Shown here: piece by piece, positions 44,616 through 53,824 of the stretch
Layout: each line of letters begins with the position of its first letter
Position numbering within the stretch: the first letter of the stretch is position 1
Origin: Gemmobacter sp964439015
GTDB lineage: Bacteria; Pseudomonadota; Alphaproteobacteria; Rhodobacterales; Rhodobacteraceae
Reading direction: 5' to 3'
Assembly: GCA_964439015.1 (NCBI GenBank)
Contig: CAYTMV010000007.1
Span: forward strand, 1 to 59,604
DNA length: 59,604 bases
Position numbers and translations under genes: made by a program
Notes under the pieces: model-generated
Told to the model about the DNA's origin: nothing
The model's database searches: none
What the model saw: the letters and a program-made list of their open reading frames with translations, nothing else

Positions 44616-46562
44616 TCAGGTCAGACCGGGGGTCTTGGCCTCAAGCGCCAGTTGTGAAAGCGCCGCATCGAGGGGCAGGGTTTCGGTCCGGGTCTCGCCC
44701 AGACGACGAATCGACACGCTGCGTTCTTCCACTTCCTTCATGCCGATGGCCAGAATGACCGGCACCTTGCCGACCGAATGCTCGCGCACCTTGTAGTTGA
44801 TCTTCTCGTTGCGGGTGTCCGCCTCAGCGCGGATGCCGGCGCGGCGCAGGGCGGCGGTCACCTCCAGAACGTAATCGTCCGCATCCGAGACGATCGAGGC
44901 CACCACCACCTGCCGCGGCGCCAGCCAAAGCGGGAACTTGCCGGCATAATTTTCGATCAGGATGCCAATGAACCGCTCGAACGAGCCAAGAACCGCGCGG
45001 TGCAGCATGACCGGGGCGTGCTTGGCACCATCCTCGCCCACATATTCCGCGCCCAGCCGCACCGGCAGGTTGAAGTCGCACTGGAAGGTGCCGCACTGCC
45101 ATTCGCGGCCAATCGCATCGGTCAGCTTGAAGTCCAGCTTCGGTCCATAGAAGGCACCGTCGCCGGGGTTGATCTCATAGGGCAGGCCCAGACCTTCGAT
45201 CGCCTTTTGCAGCGCCGCCTCGGCCTTGTCCCAAACCGCGTCCGATCCCACGCGCACGTCGGGGCGAGTGGACAGTTTGATGTCGAACTTCTCGAAACCG
45301 AGATCGCGATAAACCTGACCCAGCAGGGCGATGAAGCCCGCACATTCCTGCTCGATCTGGTCCTCGGTGCAGAAGATATGCGCGTCGTCCTGCGTGAAGC
45401 CGCGCACCCGCATCAACCCGTGCATCGAGCCCGAAGACTCGTAACGGTGGCAGGCGCCAAACTCGGCCAGACGCAGCGGCAGGTCGCGGTAGGATTTCAG
45501 GCCCTGATTGAACACCTGCACATGGCAGGGGCAGTTCATGGGTTTCAGCGCGTTGATGCGCTTTTCCTTGGCGCCTTCCTCATCCACTTCGACGATGAAC
45601 ATGTTCTCGCGATAGGCTTCCCAATGGCCTGATTTTTCCCAAAGGATGCGGTCCACCACCTGCGGCGTGCGGATTTCGCGATAACCGGCAGCGTCCAGTC
45701 GGCCGCGCATATAGGCCTCCAGCGTGCGCCACAACTGCCAGCCGTTGGGGTGCCAGAACACCATGCCCGGCGCTTCTTCCTGCAGGTGGAACAGGTCCAT
45801 CTCGCGGCCGAGCTTGCGGTGGTCGCGCTTGGCGGCCTCTTCCAGCATGGTCAGATGGGCCTTCAGGTCATCGCGGTTCTTGAAGGCCACGCCGTAGATG
45901 CGCTGCAGCATCGGGCGCGAGGCATCGCCCAGCCAATAGGCGCCCGCGACATGGGTCAGCTTGAAGGCATCCGCCGGCACCTGGCCGGTATGCTGCAGGT
46001 GCGGGCCGCGGCAGAGATCCTGCCACTCGCCGTGCCAGTACATGCGGATGTCCTCGCCCTCGGGAATCCGGTCCAGAAGTTCGAGTTTGAATGGTTCGCC
46101 GCGGCCACGGTAGTATTCGACGGCCCGCGCGCGCTCCCATAGTTCGGTTTTGACAAGTTCGCGGGCGTTGATGATCTGCTTCATCCGCGCCTCGATCGCG
46201 CCCAGATCTTCGGGCGTGAAGGGCTCTGCCCGGTCGAAATCGTAGAACCAGCCCTGATCGCGCACCGGACCGATCGTGACCTTCACGTCCGGCCAGATCT
46301 CTTGCACGGCGCGGGCCATGATATGGGCCAGATCGTGGCGGATCAGCTCCAACGCCTGGGCGTCATCCTGCAGGGTGTGGATGGCAATGCTGGCATCCTG
46401 CGCGATCGGCCATTGCAGATCCCAGTGCTTGCCGTTGACAGTGGCGCTGATCGCCTTTTTCGCAAGGCTGGTCGAGATCGAAGCCGCCACTTCGGCAGGC
46501 GTCACGCCGGGCGAAAATTCGCGCTTGTTGCCATCGGGAAAGGTCAGGGAAATCTGGCTCAT
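44616..46562 (-). CDS. thrS: Threonine--tRNA ligase
   Basis: Class II aminoacyl-tRNA synthetase, 648 residues, with all usual domains: N-terminal TGS (about 1-60, ISLTFPDGNKREFSPG), editing/SAD domain with RHDLAHIMARAVQ, catalytic core with zinc-binding MNCPCHVQVF and CHRYESSGSMHGLMRVRGF, and a C-terminal anticodon-binding domain. The ATG at 46562 is chosen by the conserved N-terminus; the frame extends upstream without resemblance. Monocistronic. Confidence 0.98.
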   Translation of the reverse strand: MSQISLTFPDGNKREFSPGVTPAEVAASISTSLAKKAISATVNGKHWDLQWPIAQDASIAIHTLQDDAQALELIRHDLAHIMARAVQEIWPDVKVTIGPVRDQGWFYDFDRAEPFTPEDLGAIEARMKQIINARELVKTELWERARAVEYYRGRGEPFKLELLDRIPEGEDIRMYWHGEWQDLCRGPHLQHTGQVPADAFKLTHVAGAYWLGDASRPMLQRIYGVAFKNRDDLKAHLTMLEEAAKRDHRKLGREMDLFHLQEEAPGMVFWHPNGWQLWRTLEAYMRGRLDAAGYREIRTPQVVDRILWEKSGHWEAYRENMFIVEVDEEGAKEKRINALKPMNCPCHVQVFNQGLKSYRDLPLRLAEFGACHRYESSGSMHGLMRVRGFTQDDAHIFCTEDQIEQECAGFIALLGQVYRDLGFEKFDIKLSTRPDVRVGSDAVWDKAEAALQKAIEGLGLPYEINPGDGAFYGPKLDFKLTDAIGREWQCGTFQCDFNLPVRLGAEYVGEDGAKHAPVMLHRAVLGSFERFIGILIENYAGKFPLWLAPRQVVVASIVSDADDYVLEVTAALRRAGIRAEADTRNEKINYKVREHSVGKVPVILAIGMKEVEERSVSIRRLGETRTETLPLDAALSQLALEAKTPGLT

Positions 46563-46713
46563 GGCCGGCTCCTCGTCGGTTTGGCGCCCACGGAACGCCC
46601 GGTTGCGGGTGGTTTGTTGGGCCGGTCTGCCGCGATGCGCGGCCGGCGTCAAGTCCGCGCGGCTTGAGGCGGGCAGGGATCGGGTGATATGGCAAGGGCC
46701 GGAGGTGCTATCC

Positions 46714-47466
46714 ATGCCCGATTTCCTGACCACGCCGCAAGGCCGCCAGATCGCCTATCACCGCACGCCTGGCCAGGGGCCGGGGGTGGTGTTTCTGGGC
46801 GGTTTCAAATCCGACATGACCGGCACCAAGGCCGTGCATCTGCAGGCTTGGGCTGAGGCCGGCGGCCGCGCCTTCCTGCGCTTTGACTATTCGGGCCACG
46901 GGGCAAGCAGTGGCAACTTTCTGGATGGCTGCATCACGGATTGGGCGGCGGATGCGGTGGCGGCCATTGCCGCGCTGACCGAGGGGCCGCAGGTTTTGGT
47001 CGGCTCCTCCATGGGCGGCTGGATTTCGCTTCTGGTGGCGCGGGCCATGCCCCAGCGGATTGCGGGTCTGGTCGGCATCGCCGCTGCGCCGGATTTCACC
47101 GAGGATCTGATGTGGGCGGGCTTTTCCGAGGCGGAGCGCGCGGCGGTCATGTCCGGGCGGCTGGAGCAGCCCTCGGATTATTCGGACGAGCCCTATGTCA
47201 TCACCCGCAAGCTGATCGAAGATGGTCGTCAGAACCTTGTTCTGCGCGCGCCGTTGTCGCTGCCCTTCCCGGTGCGGCTGCTGCAAGGGACGGCGGATGT
47301 GGATGTGCCGCCCTCTGTGGCACTGCGTCTGATGGATCATGCCGATAGCCCCGACCTGCGGCTGACGCTGGTCAAAGGGGCGGATCACCGATTTTCCAAC
47401 CAGGAGAATCTGGCGCTGATCGTGGCGGCTGTGGAAGAGGTGCTTTCCATTTCACAACAAGCATGA
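46714..47466 (+). CDS. Alpha/beta hydrolase (ABHD10-like)
   Basis: A 250-residue serine hydrolase. The nucleophile elbow GSSMGG puts Ser99 in place; FDYSGHGASSG precedes it, the acid is expected in GTADVDVP and the His in KGADHRFS. The length and the FLGGFKSDMTGTKA start resemble the acyl-protein thioesterase ABHD10 group. GGAGG site 9 bases before the ATG. The next gene, 144 bases on, is a second hydrolase of the same strand. Confidence 0.9.
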   Translation: MPDFLTTPQGRQIAYHRTPGQGPGVVFLGGFKSDMTGTKAVHLQAWAEAGGRAFLRFDYSGHGASSGNFLDGCITDWAADAVAAIAALTEGPQVLVGSSMGGWISLLVARAMPQRIAGLVGIAAAPDFTEDLMWAGFSEAERAAVMSGRLEQPSDYSDEPYVITRKLIEDGRQNLVLRAPLSLPFPVRLLQGTADVDVPPSVALRLMDHADSPDLRLTLVKGADHRFSNQENLALIVAAVEEVLSISQQA

Positions 47467-47610
47467 GGGGCCCGGCTCAGTTTTTGTCGGCCACCGTTTC
47501 AAATCCCGAACATGTGACCGATCCGCCGCGCTTGGGTTTTGCCTCTGCGCACCCTCTGGCGAGGCAGCTTGCGCGGGGCTATGGCTTGCCGGTCAAACGG
47601 TAGTAGGCCC

Positions 47611-48321
47611 ATGCTTGAACCCCTCGTGATGATCCCTGGCCTGATGGCGGATGCGCGGATTTTTGCGCCGCAACTCGATGCGCTGTCGCCGCTGATGCCC
47701 GTGATGGTGGCACTGCCCATCGGCGGGCGGACGGTCGAGGAAATCTCTGCCACGCTGCTGCCGAAACTGCCCGAGCGTTGCGCAATCCTCGGGCAGGGGT
47801 TGGGCGGCGATGTGGCCCTGGACCTTTTTCGCCGCGCCCCCAAACGCATCAGTCGTCTGGTGCTGATCGGGGCCGACCCGCTGGCTGAGACCCCGCAGGG
47901 GGCCGCGACGCGCGAGTTGCGGCGTGTGGGCGTAAAAGCCGGTCGATTGCTGGACGTAATGGCTGAGGATTACCCCGATGCGGCTCTTGCGCCCGGCGAC
48001 GGCCGTCCGGCGATCCGCGGGCTGCTCCGATCCATGGCGGAAAATCTGGGCGAGGCGGTCTATCTGTCGCAATCCGAGGCGCTGGCCCGCCGGCCGGACC
48101 AGCAAAAGACCCTGCGCAAGGTGCCGGTGCCGGCGCTGATCCTGACCGGGGCGCATGACAGTCTGGTGCCGATGCGCCGGCTGGAATTCATGGCCGAGAT
48201 GATGCCCTTTGCCGAGCTGCAGGTGATCGCCGGGGCAGGGCACTTCCCGTCAATTGAAACCCCGCAGGCGATCAATGCCGCGCTGCGGGGCTTTTTGCCG
48301 GGGCCGATGCTGCTGCGCTGA
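47611..48321 (+). CDS. Alpha/beta hydrolase-fold protein lacking the nucleophile serine
   Basis: A 236-residue alpha/beta-fold protein. EPLVMIPGLMADARIF and PIGGRTVEEISATLL fit the fold, and the acid and histidine positions are kept (LTGAHDSLVPM and GAGHFPSIE), but the elbow reads LGQGLGG: Gly63 (codon GGG at 47797-47799) stands where Ser belongs. Either a non-catalytic binding protein or an inactivated enzyme. There is no frameshift. It converges with phaZ, three bases apart. Confidence 0.8.
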   Translation: MLEPLVMIPGLMADARIFAPQLDALSPLMPVMVALPIGGRTVEEISATLLPKLPERCAILGQGLGGDVALDLFRRAPKRISRLVLIGADPLAETPQGAATRELRRVGVKAGRLLDVMAEDYPDAALAPGDGRPAIRGLLRSMAENLGEAVYLSQSEALARRPDQQKTLRKVPVPALILTGAHDSLVPMRRLEFMAEMMPFAELQVIAGAGHFPSIETPQAINAALRGFLPGPMLLR

Positions 48322-48324
48322 GGG

Positions 48325-49620
48325 CTACTTGGTTGCAGCCAGCCGCACCCGCGTGCGCTTGACGGTCGGCGCGGCGGGTTGACCACGCTCGCCCGAGAAG
48401 GTGTCGATGAAATCCAGCACCAGCGGGCGGATGTTCAACCGCCAGGCCTTGCCCGCAAAGATGCCGTAATGGCCCGCATCCGGCTCCACATGATGATACT
48501 TCATGCGCTGGGGGAGGCCGGTCAGCAGACCAAGCGCCGCGACACATTGGCCGGGGGCCGAGATGTCGTCCTTTTCCCCTTCGACGGTCTTGACCGCGAC
48601 GCTGGTGATGGCGCCAATATCCACTTTCTTGCCGTTGACGACAAAGACGTTCCGCGCGATCTCGCGATTCTTGAACACCCGTTCCACGGTGGACAGATAG
48701 AACTCGGCGGTCATGTCCATCACCGCCAGATATTCGTCATAGAAACGGTTATGCGCGTCGTGGTCGCTGGCCTCGCCCCGCGCGACGCGCATGATCTGAT
48801 CGGAAAACGCCTTGGCGTGGCGCTCGGCATTCATCGAGATGAAGCTCTGCAATTGCAGCAGCCCGGGATAGACCAGCCGACCTGCGCCCTTGTATTTGTA
48901 GCCAACGCGCTGAATCGCCCATTGCTCCAGCTGGCCCATGGTCACCCGGCGGCCGAAATCGGTCACTTCTGTCGCAGCGGCGTCAGGATCCACCGGCCCG
49001 CCGATCAGGGTCAGGGTGCGGGGCTGTTCATCAGGGTGTTCGCCCGCCAGATAGGCGGTCGCCGCCAGCGCCAGCGGCACCGGCTGGCAGATGGCGATCA
49101 CATGCGTGTCAGGCCCGAGGGCCCGCATGAACTCGACCAGATAGGCGGTGTAATCCTCGACGTCGAACTTGCCGGCCGAGACCGGAATGTCGCGGGCATT
49201 GTGCCAGTCGGTCACGAAGACATCGGCATCGGGCAGCAGCGACGCCACGGTCGAGCGCAGCAGCGTGGCGTAGTGGCCCGACATCGGCGCGACCAGCAGT
49301 ACCTTGCGGGCCATCGGCGGGCGGCGGCGCACGAAGAACTGCACCAGATCGCCGAAGGGCTTCCGAACAACCGGGTTCACGTCGACCAGATGGTCTGTGC
49401 CGTCCTGCCCCACGATCGAGCGGATGCCCCAGTCGGGCTTGGCGATCATGCGGCCAAAGCTGCGCTCGGTCACATCGCCCCAAGCGGCCATCAGCGGCAG
49501 CATCGGGTTAGGGGCCAGCGCAAAGATCGGATACGAGGCCATGGCCCGCGCCGTCGCACCCAACCACTCGTTGGTGTTACGGACAGTTTCCATCACGTCA
49601 TAAGTCGCCATATACTTCAT
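48325..49620 (-). CDS. phaZ: Intracellular polyhydroxyalkanoate depolymerase
   Basis: Mobilises stored PHA; 431 residues, PhaZ (DepA) family. The N-terminus MKYMATYDVMETVRNTNEW and the Cys nucleophile in the lipase-box-like segment VIAICQPVPL (Cys178) are characteristic, with the His in PDAGHYGIF near the C-terminus. MATYDV (fourth residue) could be the true start. Divergent from phaC with a 93-base shared region containing a PhaR-type site. Confidence 0.94.
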   Translation of the reverse strand: MKYMATYDVMETVRNTNEWLGATARAMASYPIFALAPNPMLPLMAAWGDVTERSFGRMIAKPDWGIRSIVGQDGTDHLVDVNPVVRKPFGDLVQFFVRRRPPMARKVLLVAPMSGHYATLLRSTVASLLPDADVFVTDWHNARDIPVSAGKFDVEDYTAYLVEFMRALGPDTHVIAICQPVPLALAATAYLAGEHPDEQPRTLTLIGGPVDPDAAATEVTDFGRRVTMGQLEQWAIQRVGYKYKGAGRLVYPGLLQLQSFISMNAERHAKAFSDQIMRVARGEASDHDAHNRFYDEYLAVMDMTAEFYLSTVERVFKNREIARNVFVVNGKKVDIGAITSVAVKTVEGEKDDISAPGQCVAALGLLTGLPQRMKYHHVEPDAGHYGIFAGKAWRLNIRPLVLDFIDTFSGERGQPAAPTVKRTRVRLAATK

Positions 49621-49677
49621 GTAATACCCTCACCGGATGCAACCACTGGTTGGCCCGGATCGGGGCCGGGAGTAATG

Positions 49678-49688
49678 CTGCACAGCAG
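49678..49688. promoter_or_regulatory. PhaR-type operator in the phaZ-phaC gap
   Basis: CTGC-ACA-GCAG. The reported PhaR core in Paracoccus and Rhodobacter is CTGC-N3/4-GCAG. It lies 26 bases before the phaC start and 58 bases from the phaZ start, so it could influence both divergent genes. Confidence 0.6.
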
Positions 49689-49713
49689 CGTAGCGTAAGG
49701 GGGAACGGGCGAA

Positions 49714-51513
49714 ATGACAACTGAAACGAATGGCGACAATGCCAGGCTGGCGCGTCTGACTGCCAATATTGCCCGGATGGAAGAACTGACGCGGCGCCTG
49801 GCGTCAGCGCTAACATCGCAAAAAAGCGATGATTTATCGTTGCATGCTCCCTCACCCGATCTCTATGCCAAGGCCGCCGGGGCCTATGTTGCGGAAATGA
49901 TGCAGAATCCTGCAAAATTGATGGAACAGCAGGCAGCCTACTGGGGAAAGGCAGTGCAGCACTACCAGGAGGCGCAGCAGGCGCTGGCTTCGGGGTCTTT
50001 CAAGGCACCTGAGGACCACAGCCCCAAGGACAGGCGATTCGCGAATCCGCTGTGGCAAACCCACCCCTATTTCAATTTCATCAAGCAACAATACCTGATG
50101 AACGCGCAGGCCGTGAAAGAGGCGCTGGGCGATCTCAGCACCCTGCCGCCCGAGGAAGCCCGTCGGGTCGACTATTTCGCCCAGCAGATCATCGACATGA
50201 TGTCGCCGACCAATTTCCTTGCCACCAATCCCGATGCGCTGGAGCGTGCCTTGGAAACGGACGGCGAAAGTCTGGTGAGGGGGCTGGAAAATCTGATCCA
50301 CGATCTCGAGGCCAACAACGGCGAGTTGATCGTGCGGCTGGCCGACGAAGAGGCCTTCAAGGTGGGGGAGAACCTGGCCACCACGCCGGGGCAGGTGGTG
50401 TTCCGCAACCGGATGCTGGAGTTGATCCAGTATGCGCCCACCACGAAAAAGGTCCACGCCACGCCGCTGGTGATCTTTCCGCCGTGGATCAACAAATTCT
50501 ACATCCTCGACCTCAAGCCGGTGAACAGTCTGGTCAAGTGGATCGTCGATCAGGGCTATACGCTGTTCGTCGTCTCCTGGGTGAACCCCGATGCCAGCTA
50601 TAAAGACGTGACGCTGGAAGACTATATCCGCGAGGGCTTTCTGACGGCGATGGACGAGGTTCGCGCCATTACCGGTGAATCCCAGGTCAACGCCGTGGGC
50701 TATTGCATCGCCGGCACCACGCTGTCGCTGACCCTGGCCTATCTGAATGCGATCGGCGACGACCGGGTGAAATCGGCGACCTTCTTCACCACGCTGACCG
50801 ATTTCAGCGATCCGGGCGAAGTTGGGGTGTTTCTCAACGATGATTTCGTCGACGGGATCGAGCGGCAATGCGCGGCGGATGGTGTGCTGTCCAGGCATTA
50901 CATGGCGCGGACCTTCAGTTTCCTGCGCGCCAATGACCTGATCTGGCAACCCGCGATCCGCAGCTACATGATGGGCGAGACGCCCCCCGCCTTCGACCTT
51001 CTGTACTGGAACGGTGACGGCACCAACCTGCCGGGGCCGATGGCCGTCCGCTATCTGCGCGGTCTGTGTCAGGCCAACGAGTTTGCGCGGGACGGGTTCG
51101 AGATCATGGGGCGCAAGCTGCACCTGTCGCATGTGCAAGTGCCGCTCTGCGCCGTTGCCTGTGAGACGGATCATATCGCGCCCTGGGCCTCGTCTTTCGC
51201 TGGCATCCGGCAGATGGGCTCGGCGGACAAGACGTTTATCCTGGCCCAAAGCGGCCACATCGCCGGGATCGTCAGCCCGCCGGGCAAGGATAAATATGGC
51301 CATTACACTTCTGCCGCGGCCCTGACCACACCCGAGGACTGGAAGGCTGGCGCCCAGTTCACCAAGGGCAGCTGGTGGCCGCGGTGGCAGGAATGGCTGG
51401 CAGAACGCTCAGGCGCCATGGTGCCGGCGCGGGCGCCGGGCGATTCGGCCCATCCGCCGCTGGCTCCGGCGCCCGGAACCTATGTCACCGCCCGCCCCGC
51501 CTCCGTCGCCTGA
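49714..51513 (+). CDS. phaC: Class I poly(3-hydroxyalkanoate) synthase
   Basis: Polymerises (R)-3-hydroxyacyl-CoA on the granule surface; 599 residues. Catalytic triad visible: Cys331 in GYCIAGT, Asp486 in CETDHIAPW, His515 in SGHIAGI. The PhaC N-terminal domain (about 105-275, NPLWQTHPYFNFIKQQYLMN) and FPPWINKFYILDL are conserved; the first about 100 residues are variable, as usual. Followed after 165 bases by phaP and then phaR. No PhaA/PhaB genes are in the window. Confidence 0.97.
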   Translation: MTTETNGDNARLARLTANIARMEELTRRLASALTSQKSDDLSLHAPSPDLYAKAAGAYVAEMMQNPAKLMEQQAAYWGKAVQHYQEAQQALASGSFKAPEDHSPKDRRFANPLWQTHPYFNFIKQQYLMNAQAVKEALGDLSTLPPEEARRVDYFAQQIIDMMSPTNFLATNPDALERALETDGESLVRGLENLIHDLEANNGELIVRLADEEAFKVGENLATTPGQVVFRNRMLELIQYAPTTKKVHATPLVIFPPWINKFYILDLKPVNSLVKWIVDQGYTLFVVSWVNPDASYKDVTLEDYIREGFLTAMDEVRAITGESQVNAVGYCIAGTTLSLTLAYLNAIGDDRVKSATFFTTLTDFSDPGEVGVFLNDDFVDGIERQCAADGVLSRHYMARTFSFLRANDLIWQPAIRSYMMGETPPAFDLLYWNGDGTNLPGPMAVRYLRGLCQANEFARDGFEIMGRKLHLSHVQVPLCAVACETDHIAPWASSFAGIRQMGSADKTFILAQSGHIAGIVSPPGKDKYGHYTSAAALTTPEDWKAGAQFTKGSWWPRWQEWLAERSGAMVPARAPGDSAHPPLAPAPGTYVTARPASVA

Positions 51514-51576
51514 TCAGCCAAGTGTCCGGGCAGGCTGCAAAAAATCCCGCAGCGATCCGGCTGCAACTTTGGGTTT

Positions 51577-51617
51577 TGCTGCGGTGCAGAAAAGCGTTGA
51601 TTTTCTGCACCGCAGCA
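51577..51617. promoter_or_regulatory. 17-base inverted repeat upstream of phaP with two PhaR-type sites
   Basis: TGCTGCGGTGCAGAAAA (51577-51593), 7 bases, TTTTCTGCACCGCAGCA (51601-51617): a perfect 17-base palindrome. Each arm holds one CTGC-N3-GCAG core (CTGCGGTGCAG and CTGCACCGCAG). It ends 61 bases before the phaP ATG. The symmetric form also could act as a phaC terminator, but no T-run is outside the palindrome. Confidence 0.75.
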
Positions 51618-51678
51618 TGCATATTATCCGGAGTGAATATGGTTTCAGTGCCAAAACCCCTCTGAGCGGAGCCCGCAA

Positions 51679-52134
51679 ATGACCACCAAGACCCCCGACT
51701 TCACCAAAGTCATGCAGGACATGATGGCCTCCATGCCGATGGATGCCGCTGCCTTCCAGAACGCTTTCCGCAATCACGCTGCGATGGCCGAGAAGTTCTC
51801 GAAAGTTGCTCTGGAAGCGGCTGAGAAGTCGTCCGAAATCACCTCCAAATGGACCAAGGACGCAATCGCCAAGATGAGCGAAGCGACCCGCGCCAAGACC
51901 GAGCCGGCCGACTACTCCAAGGCGATGAGCGACTTCGCTTCGTCCGCTGCGGAAATGGCTGCCGAAAACCTGGCCGCCTTCGCCGAAGTGGCCAAGAAAG
52001 TGCAGATGGAAACCGTCGAGCTGATGCTGGCCGCCGGCAAGGAAGTTTCGGAAGAAACCACCGCTGCCGTCAAGAAAGCCACCGCCGACGTGCAGGCTGC
52101 GGCCAAGAAGGCCACCGCGACCGCCGCGCGCTGA
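51679..52134 (+). CDS. phaP: Phasin
   Basis: Granule-associated amphipathic helical protein, 151 residues. Low-complexity, alanine/lysine-rich helices throughout (AAEKSSEITSKWTKDAIAKM, then AAAKKATATAAR at the end); DFTKVMQDMMASMPMD begins the family-typical N-terminal motif. No signal peptide. GGAG site. Probably induced when PhaR leaves the operator palindrome upstream and binds nascent polymer, as described for PhaR in this bacterial group. Confidence 0.93.
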   Translation: MTTKTPDFTKVMQDMMASMPMDAAAFQNAFRNHAAMAEKFSKVALEAAEKSSEITSKWTKDAIAKMSEATRAKTEPADYSKAMSDFASSAAEMAAENLAAFAEVAKKVQMETVELMLAAGKEVSEETTAAVKKATADVQAAAKKATATAAR

Positions 52135-52216
52135 TTTGACCGTGCAGGCAGCCCGCATCGGGCTGTCTCGCGTGAGTATCTGGTACTGGTGGACTGATAT
52201 TGTCGAGTTGATGGAG

Positions 52217-52243
52217 AGGCGGGTCTGAAGGCCCGCCTTTTTC
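52217..52243 (+). terminator. Rho-independent terminator of phaP
   Basis: AGGCGGG (52217-52223), 8-base loop, CCCGCCT (52232-52238) then TTTTCC. It lies 83 bases after the phaP stop. An additional short hairpin (CAGCCCG/CGGGCTG, 52149-52165) sits nearer the stop. Confidence 0.85.
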
Positions 52244-52279
52244 CTTTGCATTTATATGCTGCGCTGCCCTAACATTTCT

Positions 52280-52291
52280 CTGCAACCGCAA
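52280..52291. promoter_or_regulatory. Degenerate PhaR-type site before phaR
   Basis: CTGC-AACC-GCAA, one base from the CTGC-N4-GCAG core. It lies 21 bases before the phaR start, suitable for autoregulation. Confidence 0.35.
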
Positions 52292-52312
52292 AAATACCCT
52301 GGGGAGGGGCCG

Positions 52313-52867
52313 ATGGCCGATACCGCAAAGCCGCTGCTGATCAAGCGCTACGCCAGCCGCCGGCTGTATAACACCGAAACCAGCGATTACGTCACGCTTG
52401 AGGACATTGCGGGCTTTGTGCGCGCCGGGCGTGAGGTGCAGATCGTCGATCTGAAATCCGGCGATGATCTGACGCGGCAATACCTGTTGCAGATCGTGGC
52501 CGAGCATGAGTCCAAGGGCGACACCGTGCTGCCGACCAATGTGCTGACCGAGATGGTCCGCAGCTATACCAACGGCATGCAGGCGGTGATGCCGCAATTT
52601 CTGGCTGCCAGCTTTGAGATGCTGCGAGATGGTCAGTCTAAGCTGATGGAAAACCTGCAAAACCTTCCGAACCCGATGGCAACCATGCCGGGGTTCGAGG
52701 CGATGCGAAAAAGTCAGGAAGCCTTTCTGAAATCGGTGATGGGCGGGGTGCCGGGATGGGGGGCTGCGGCCTCGACCGGGTCCGCCACAGACGAGGAAAA
52801 GCCCGAGGATCTGGCCGAAATCAAGCGCCAGCTGGCCGAATTGCAGGCCAAGCTGTCCAAGCTGTAA
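52313..52867 (+). CDS. phaR: Polyhydroxyalkanoate synthesis repressor PhaR
   Basis: Sensor-repressor that binds both DNA and PHA granules; 184 residues. The N-terminal PHB_acc_N domain (about residues 7-70, IKRYASRRLYNTETSDYVTL and FVRAGREVQIVDLKSGDDLT) and the middle PHB_acc segment are typical. A C-terminal coiled coil ends KRQLAELQAKLSKL. ATG at 52313 follows GGGGAGGGG. The stop lies three bases before a LysR gene, which is likely co-transcribed. Confidence 0.94.
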   Translation: MADTAKPLLIKRYASRRLYNTETSDYVTLEDIAGFVRAGREVQIVDLKSGDDLTRQYLLQIVAEHESKGDTVLPTNVLTEMVRSYTNGMQAVMPQFLAASFEMLRDGQSKLMENLQNLPNPMATMPGFEAMRKSQEAFLKSVMGGVPGWGAAASTGSATDEEKPEDLAEIKRQLAELQAKLSKL

Positions 52868-52870
52868 CGG

Positions 52871-53824
52871 ATGGGCGAGGGGCAGGGCCGCGTCACCCTC
52901 TGGGGACTCGAGGCGTTTCTGGCCGTGGCCGAAGAGGGCACGGTGACCGCTGCCGCGCGGCGATTGGGCGTCTCGGCCAGCGCGATCAGCCAGCAAGTGA
53001 CGGCGCTGGAAACCACCTACGCCACGGTTCTTCTGGACCGGTCGTCCCGGCCGATGCGGCTGACGCCGGCGGGGATGATGCTGCGCCCGCACGCCCAGAC
53101 CATCCTGAACGCCGAGGCCGAGGCGCGCGCCGCGCTGGCGATGGCAGACCTGTCGGCCCTGACCACGCTGCGGCTGGGCGTGATCGAAGACCTTGACGCC
53201 GAGGTGACGCCGCGCCTTCTGGCCGGCTTGGCCGCCAGCCTGCCCAACTGCCGCTTTCTGCTGGAGACCGGGGCCAGCCACCGGCTGCTGGATGCGCTGG
53301 AGGCCAGGGCGCTGGATCTGGTGATCGCGGCCGATCCCGGCGGTGGTCCGGGCGAGGCGCGGGTCGAGGTGCATCCGCTGTTGGAAGATCCGTTTCTGGC
53401 AGTGCTGCCGCAAGCAGCTGCCACATCCGAGGGCCTGCCCTTCATCGCCTATTCCGCCCGCTATCCGATGGGGCGGCTGATCGCGGCCGAGATGTCGCGC
53501 GCCAATCTGCACCCCGCGCGCCGGTTCGAGATGGACAGCTATAACGCGATTCTGGCGATGGTCGCGGCGGGGCAGGGCTGGACGATCCTGACGCCGCTGG
53601 CCTTGCATCATGCAGCCCGCTTTGCGCCGGAGGTGGCGGTGCAGCCGCTGCCGGTCGCGCCCTTTTCCCGCTGCATCCAGTTGACCGCGCGGGCCGGGAT
53701 ACTGCAGGACATCCCGGCTCAGGTGGCAGGACAAGCCCGCCGCCTGTTGGCCGAAACCGTGGTGCTGCCGGCCCAGACGGCGTGGCCCTGGGCCGGCATC
53801 CGCGTGCTGGAGGGGGGCGTTTAG
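52871..53824 (+). CDS. LysR family transcriptional regulator
   Basis: A 317-residue LysR-type regulator. The HTH (about residues 10-66: LEAFLAVAEEGTVTAAARRLGVSASAISQQV) precedes a type 2 periplasmic-binding-like effector domain (about 95-300). It starts three bases after phaR and overlaps by four bases the end of the convergent DegT-type aminotransferase gene. No target is evident; it is not divergent from a regulated operon, which is unusual for LysR. Confidence 0.92.
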   Translation: MGEGQGRVTLWGLEAFLAVAEEGTVTAAARRLGVSASAISQQVTALETTYATVLLDRSSRPMRLTPAGMMLRPHAQTILNAEAEARAALAMADLSALTTLRLGVIEDLDAEVTPRLLAGLAASLPNCRFLLETGASHRLLDALEARALDLVIAADPGGGPGEARVEVHPLLEDPFLAVLPQAAATSEGLPFIAYSARYPMGRLIAAEMSRANLHPARRFEMDSYNAILAMVAAGQGWTILTPLALHHAARFAPEVAVQPLPVAPFSRCIQLTARAGILQDIPAQVAGQARRLLAETVVLPAQTAWPWAGIRVLEGGV

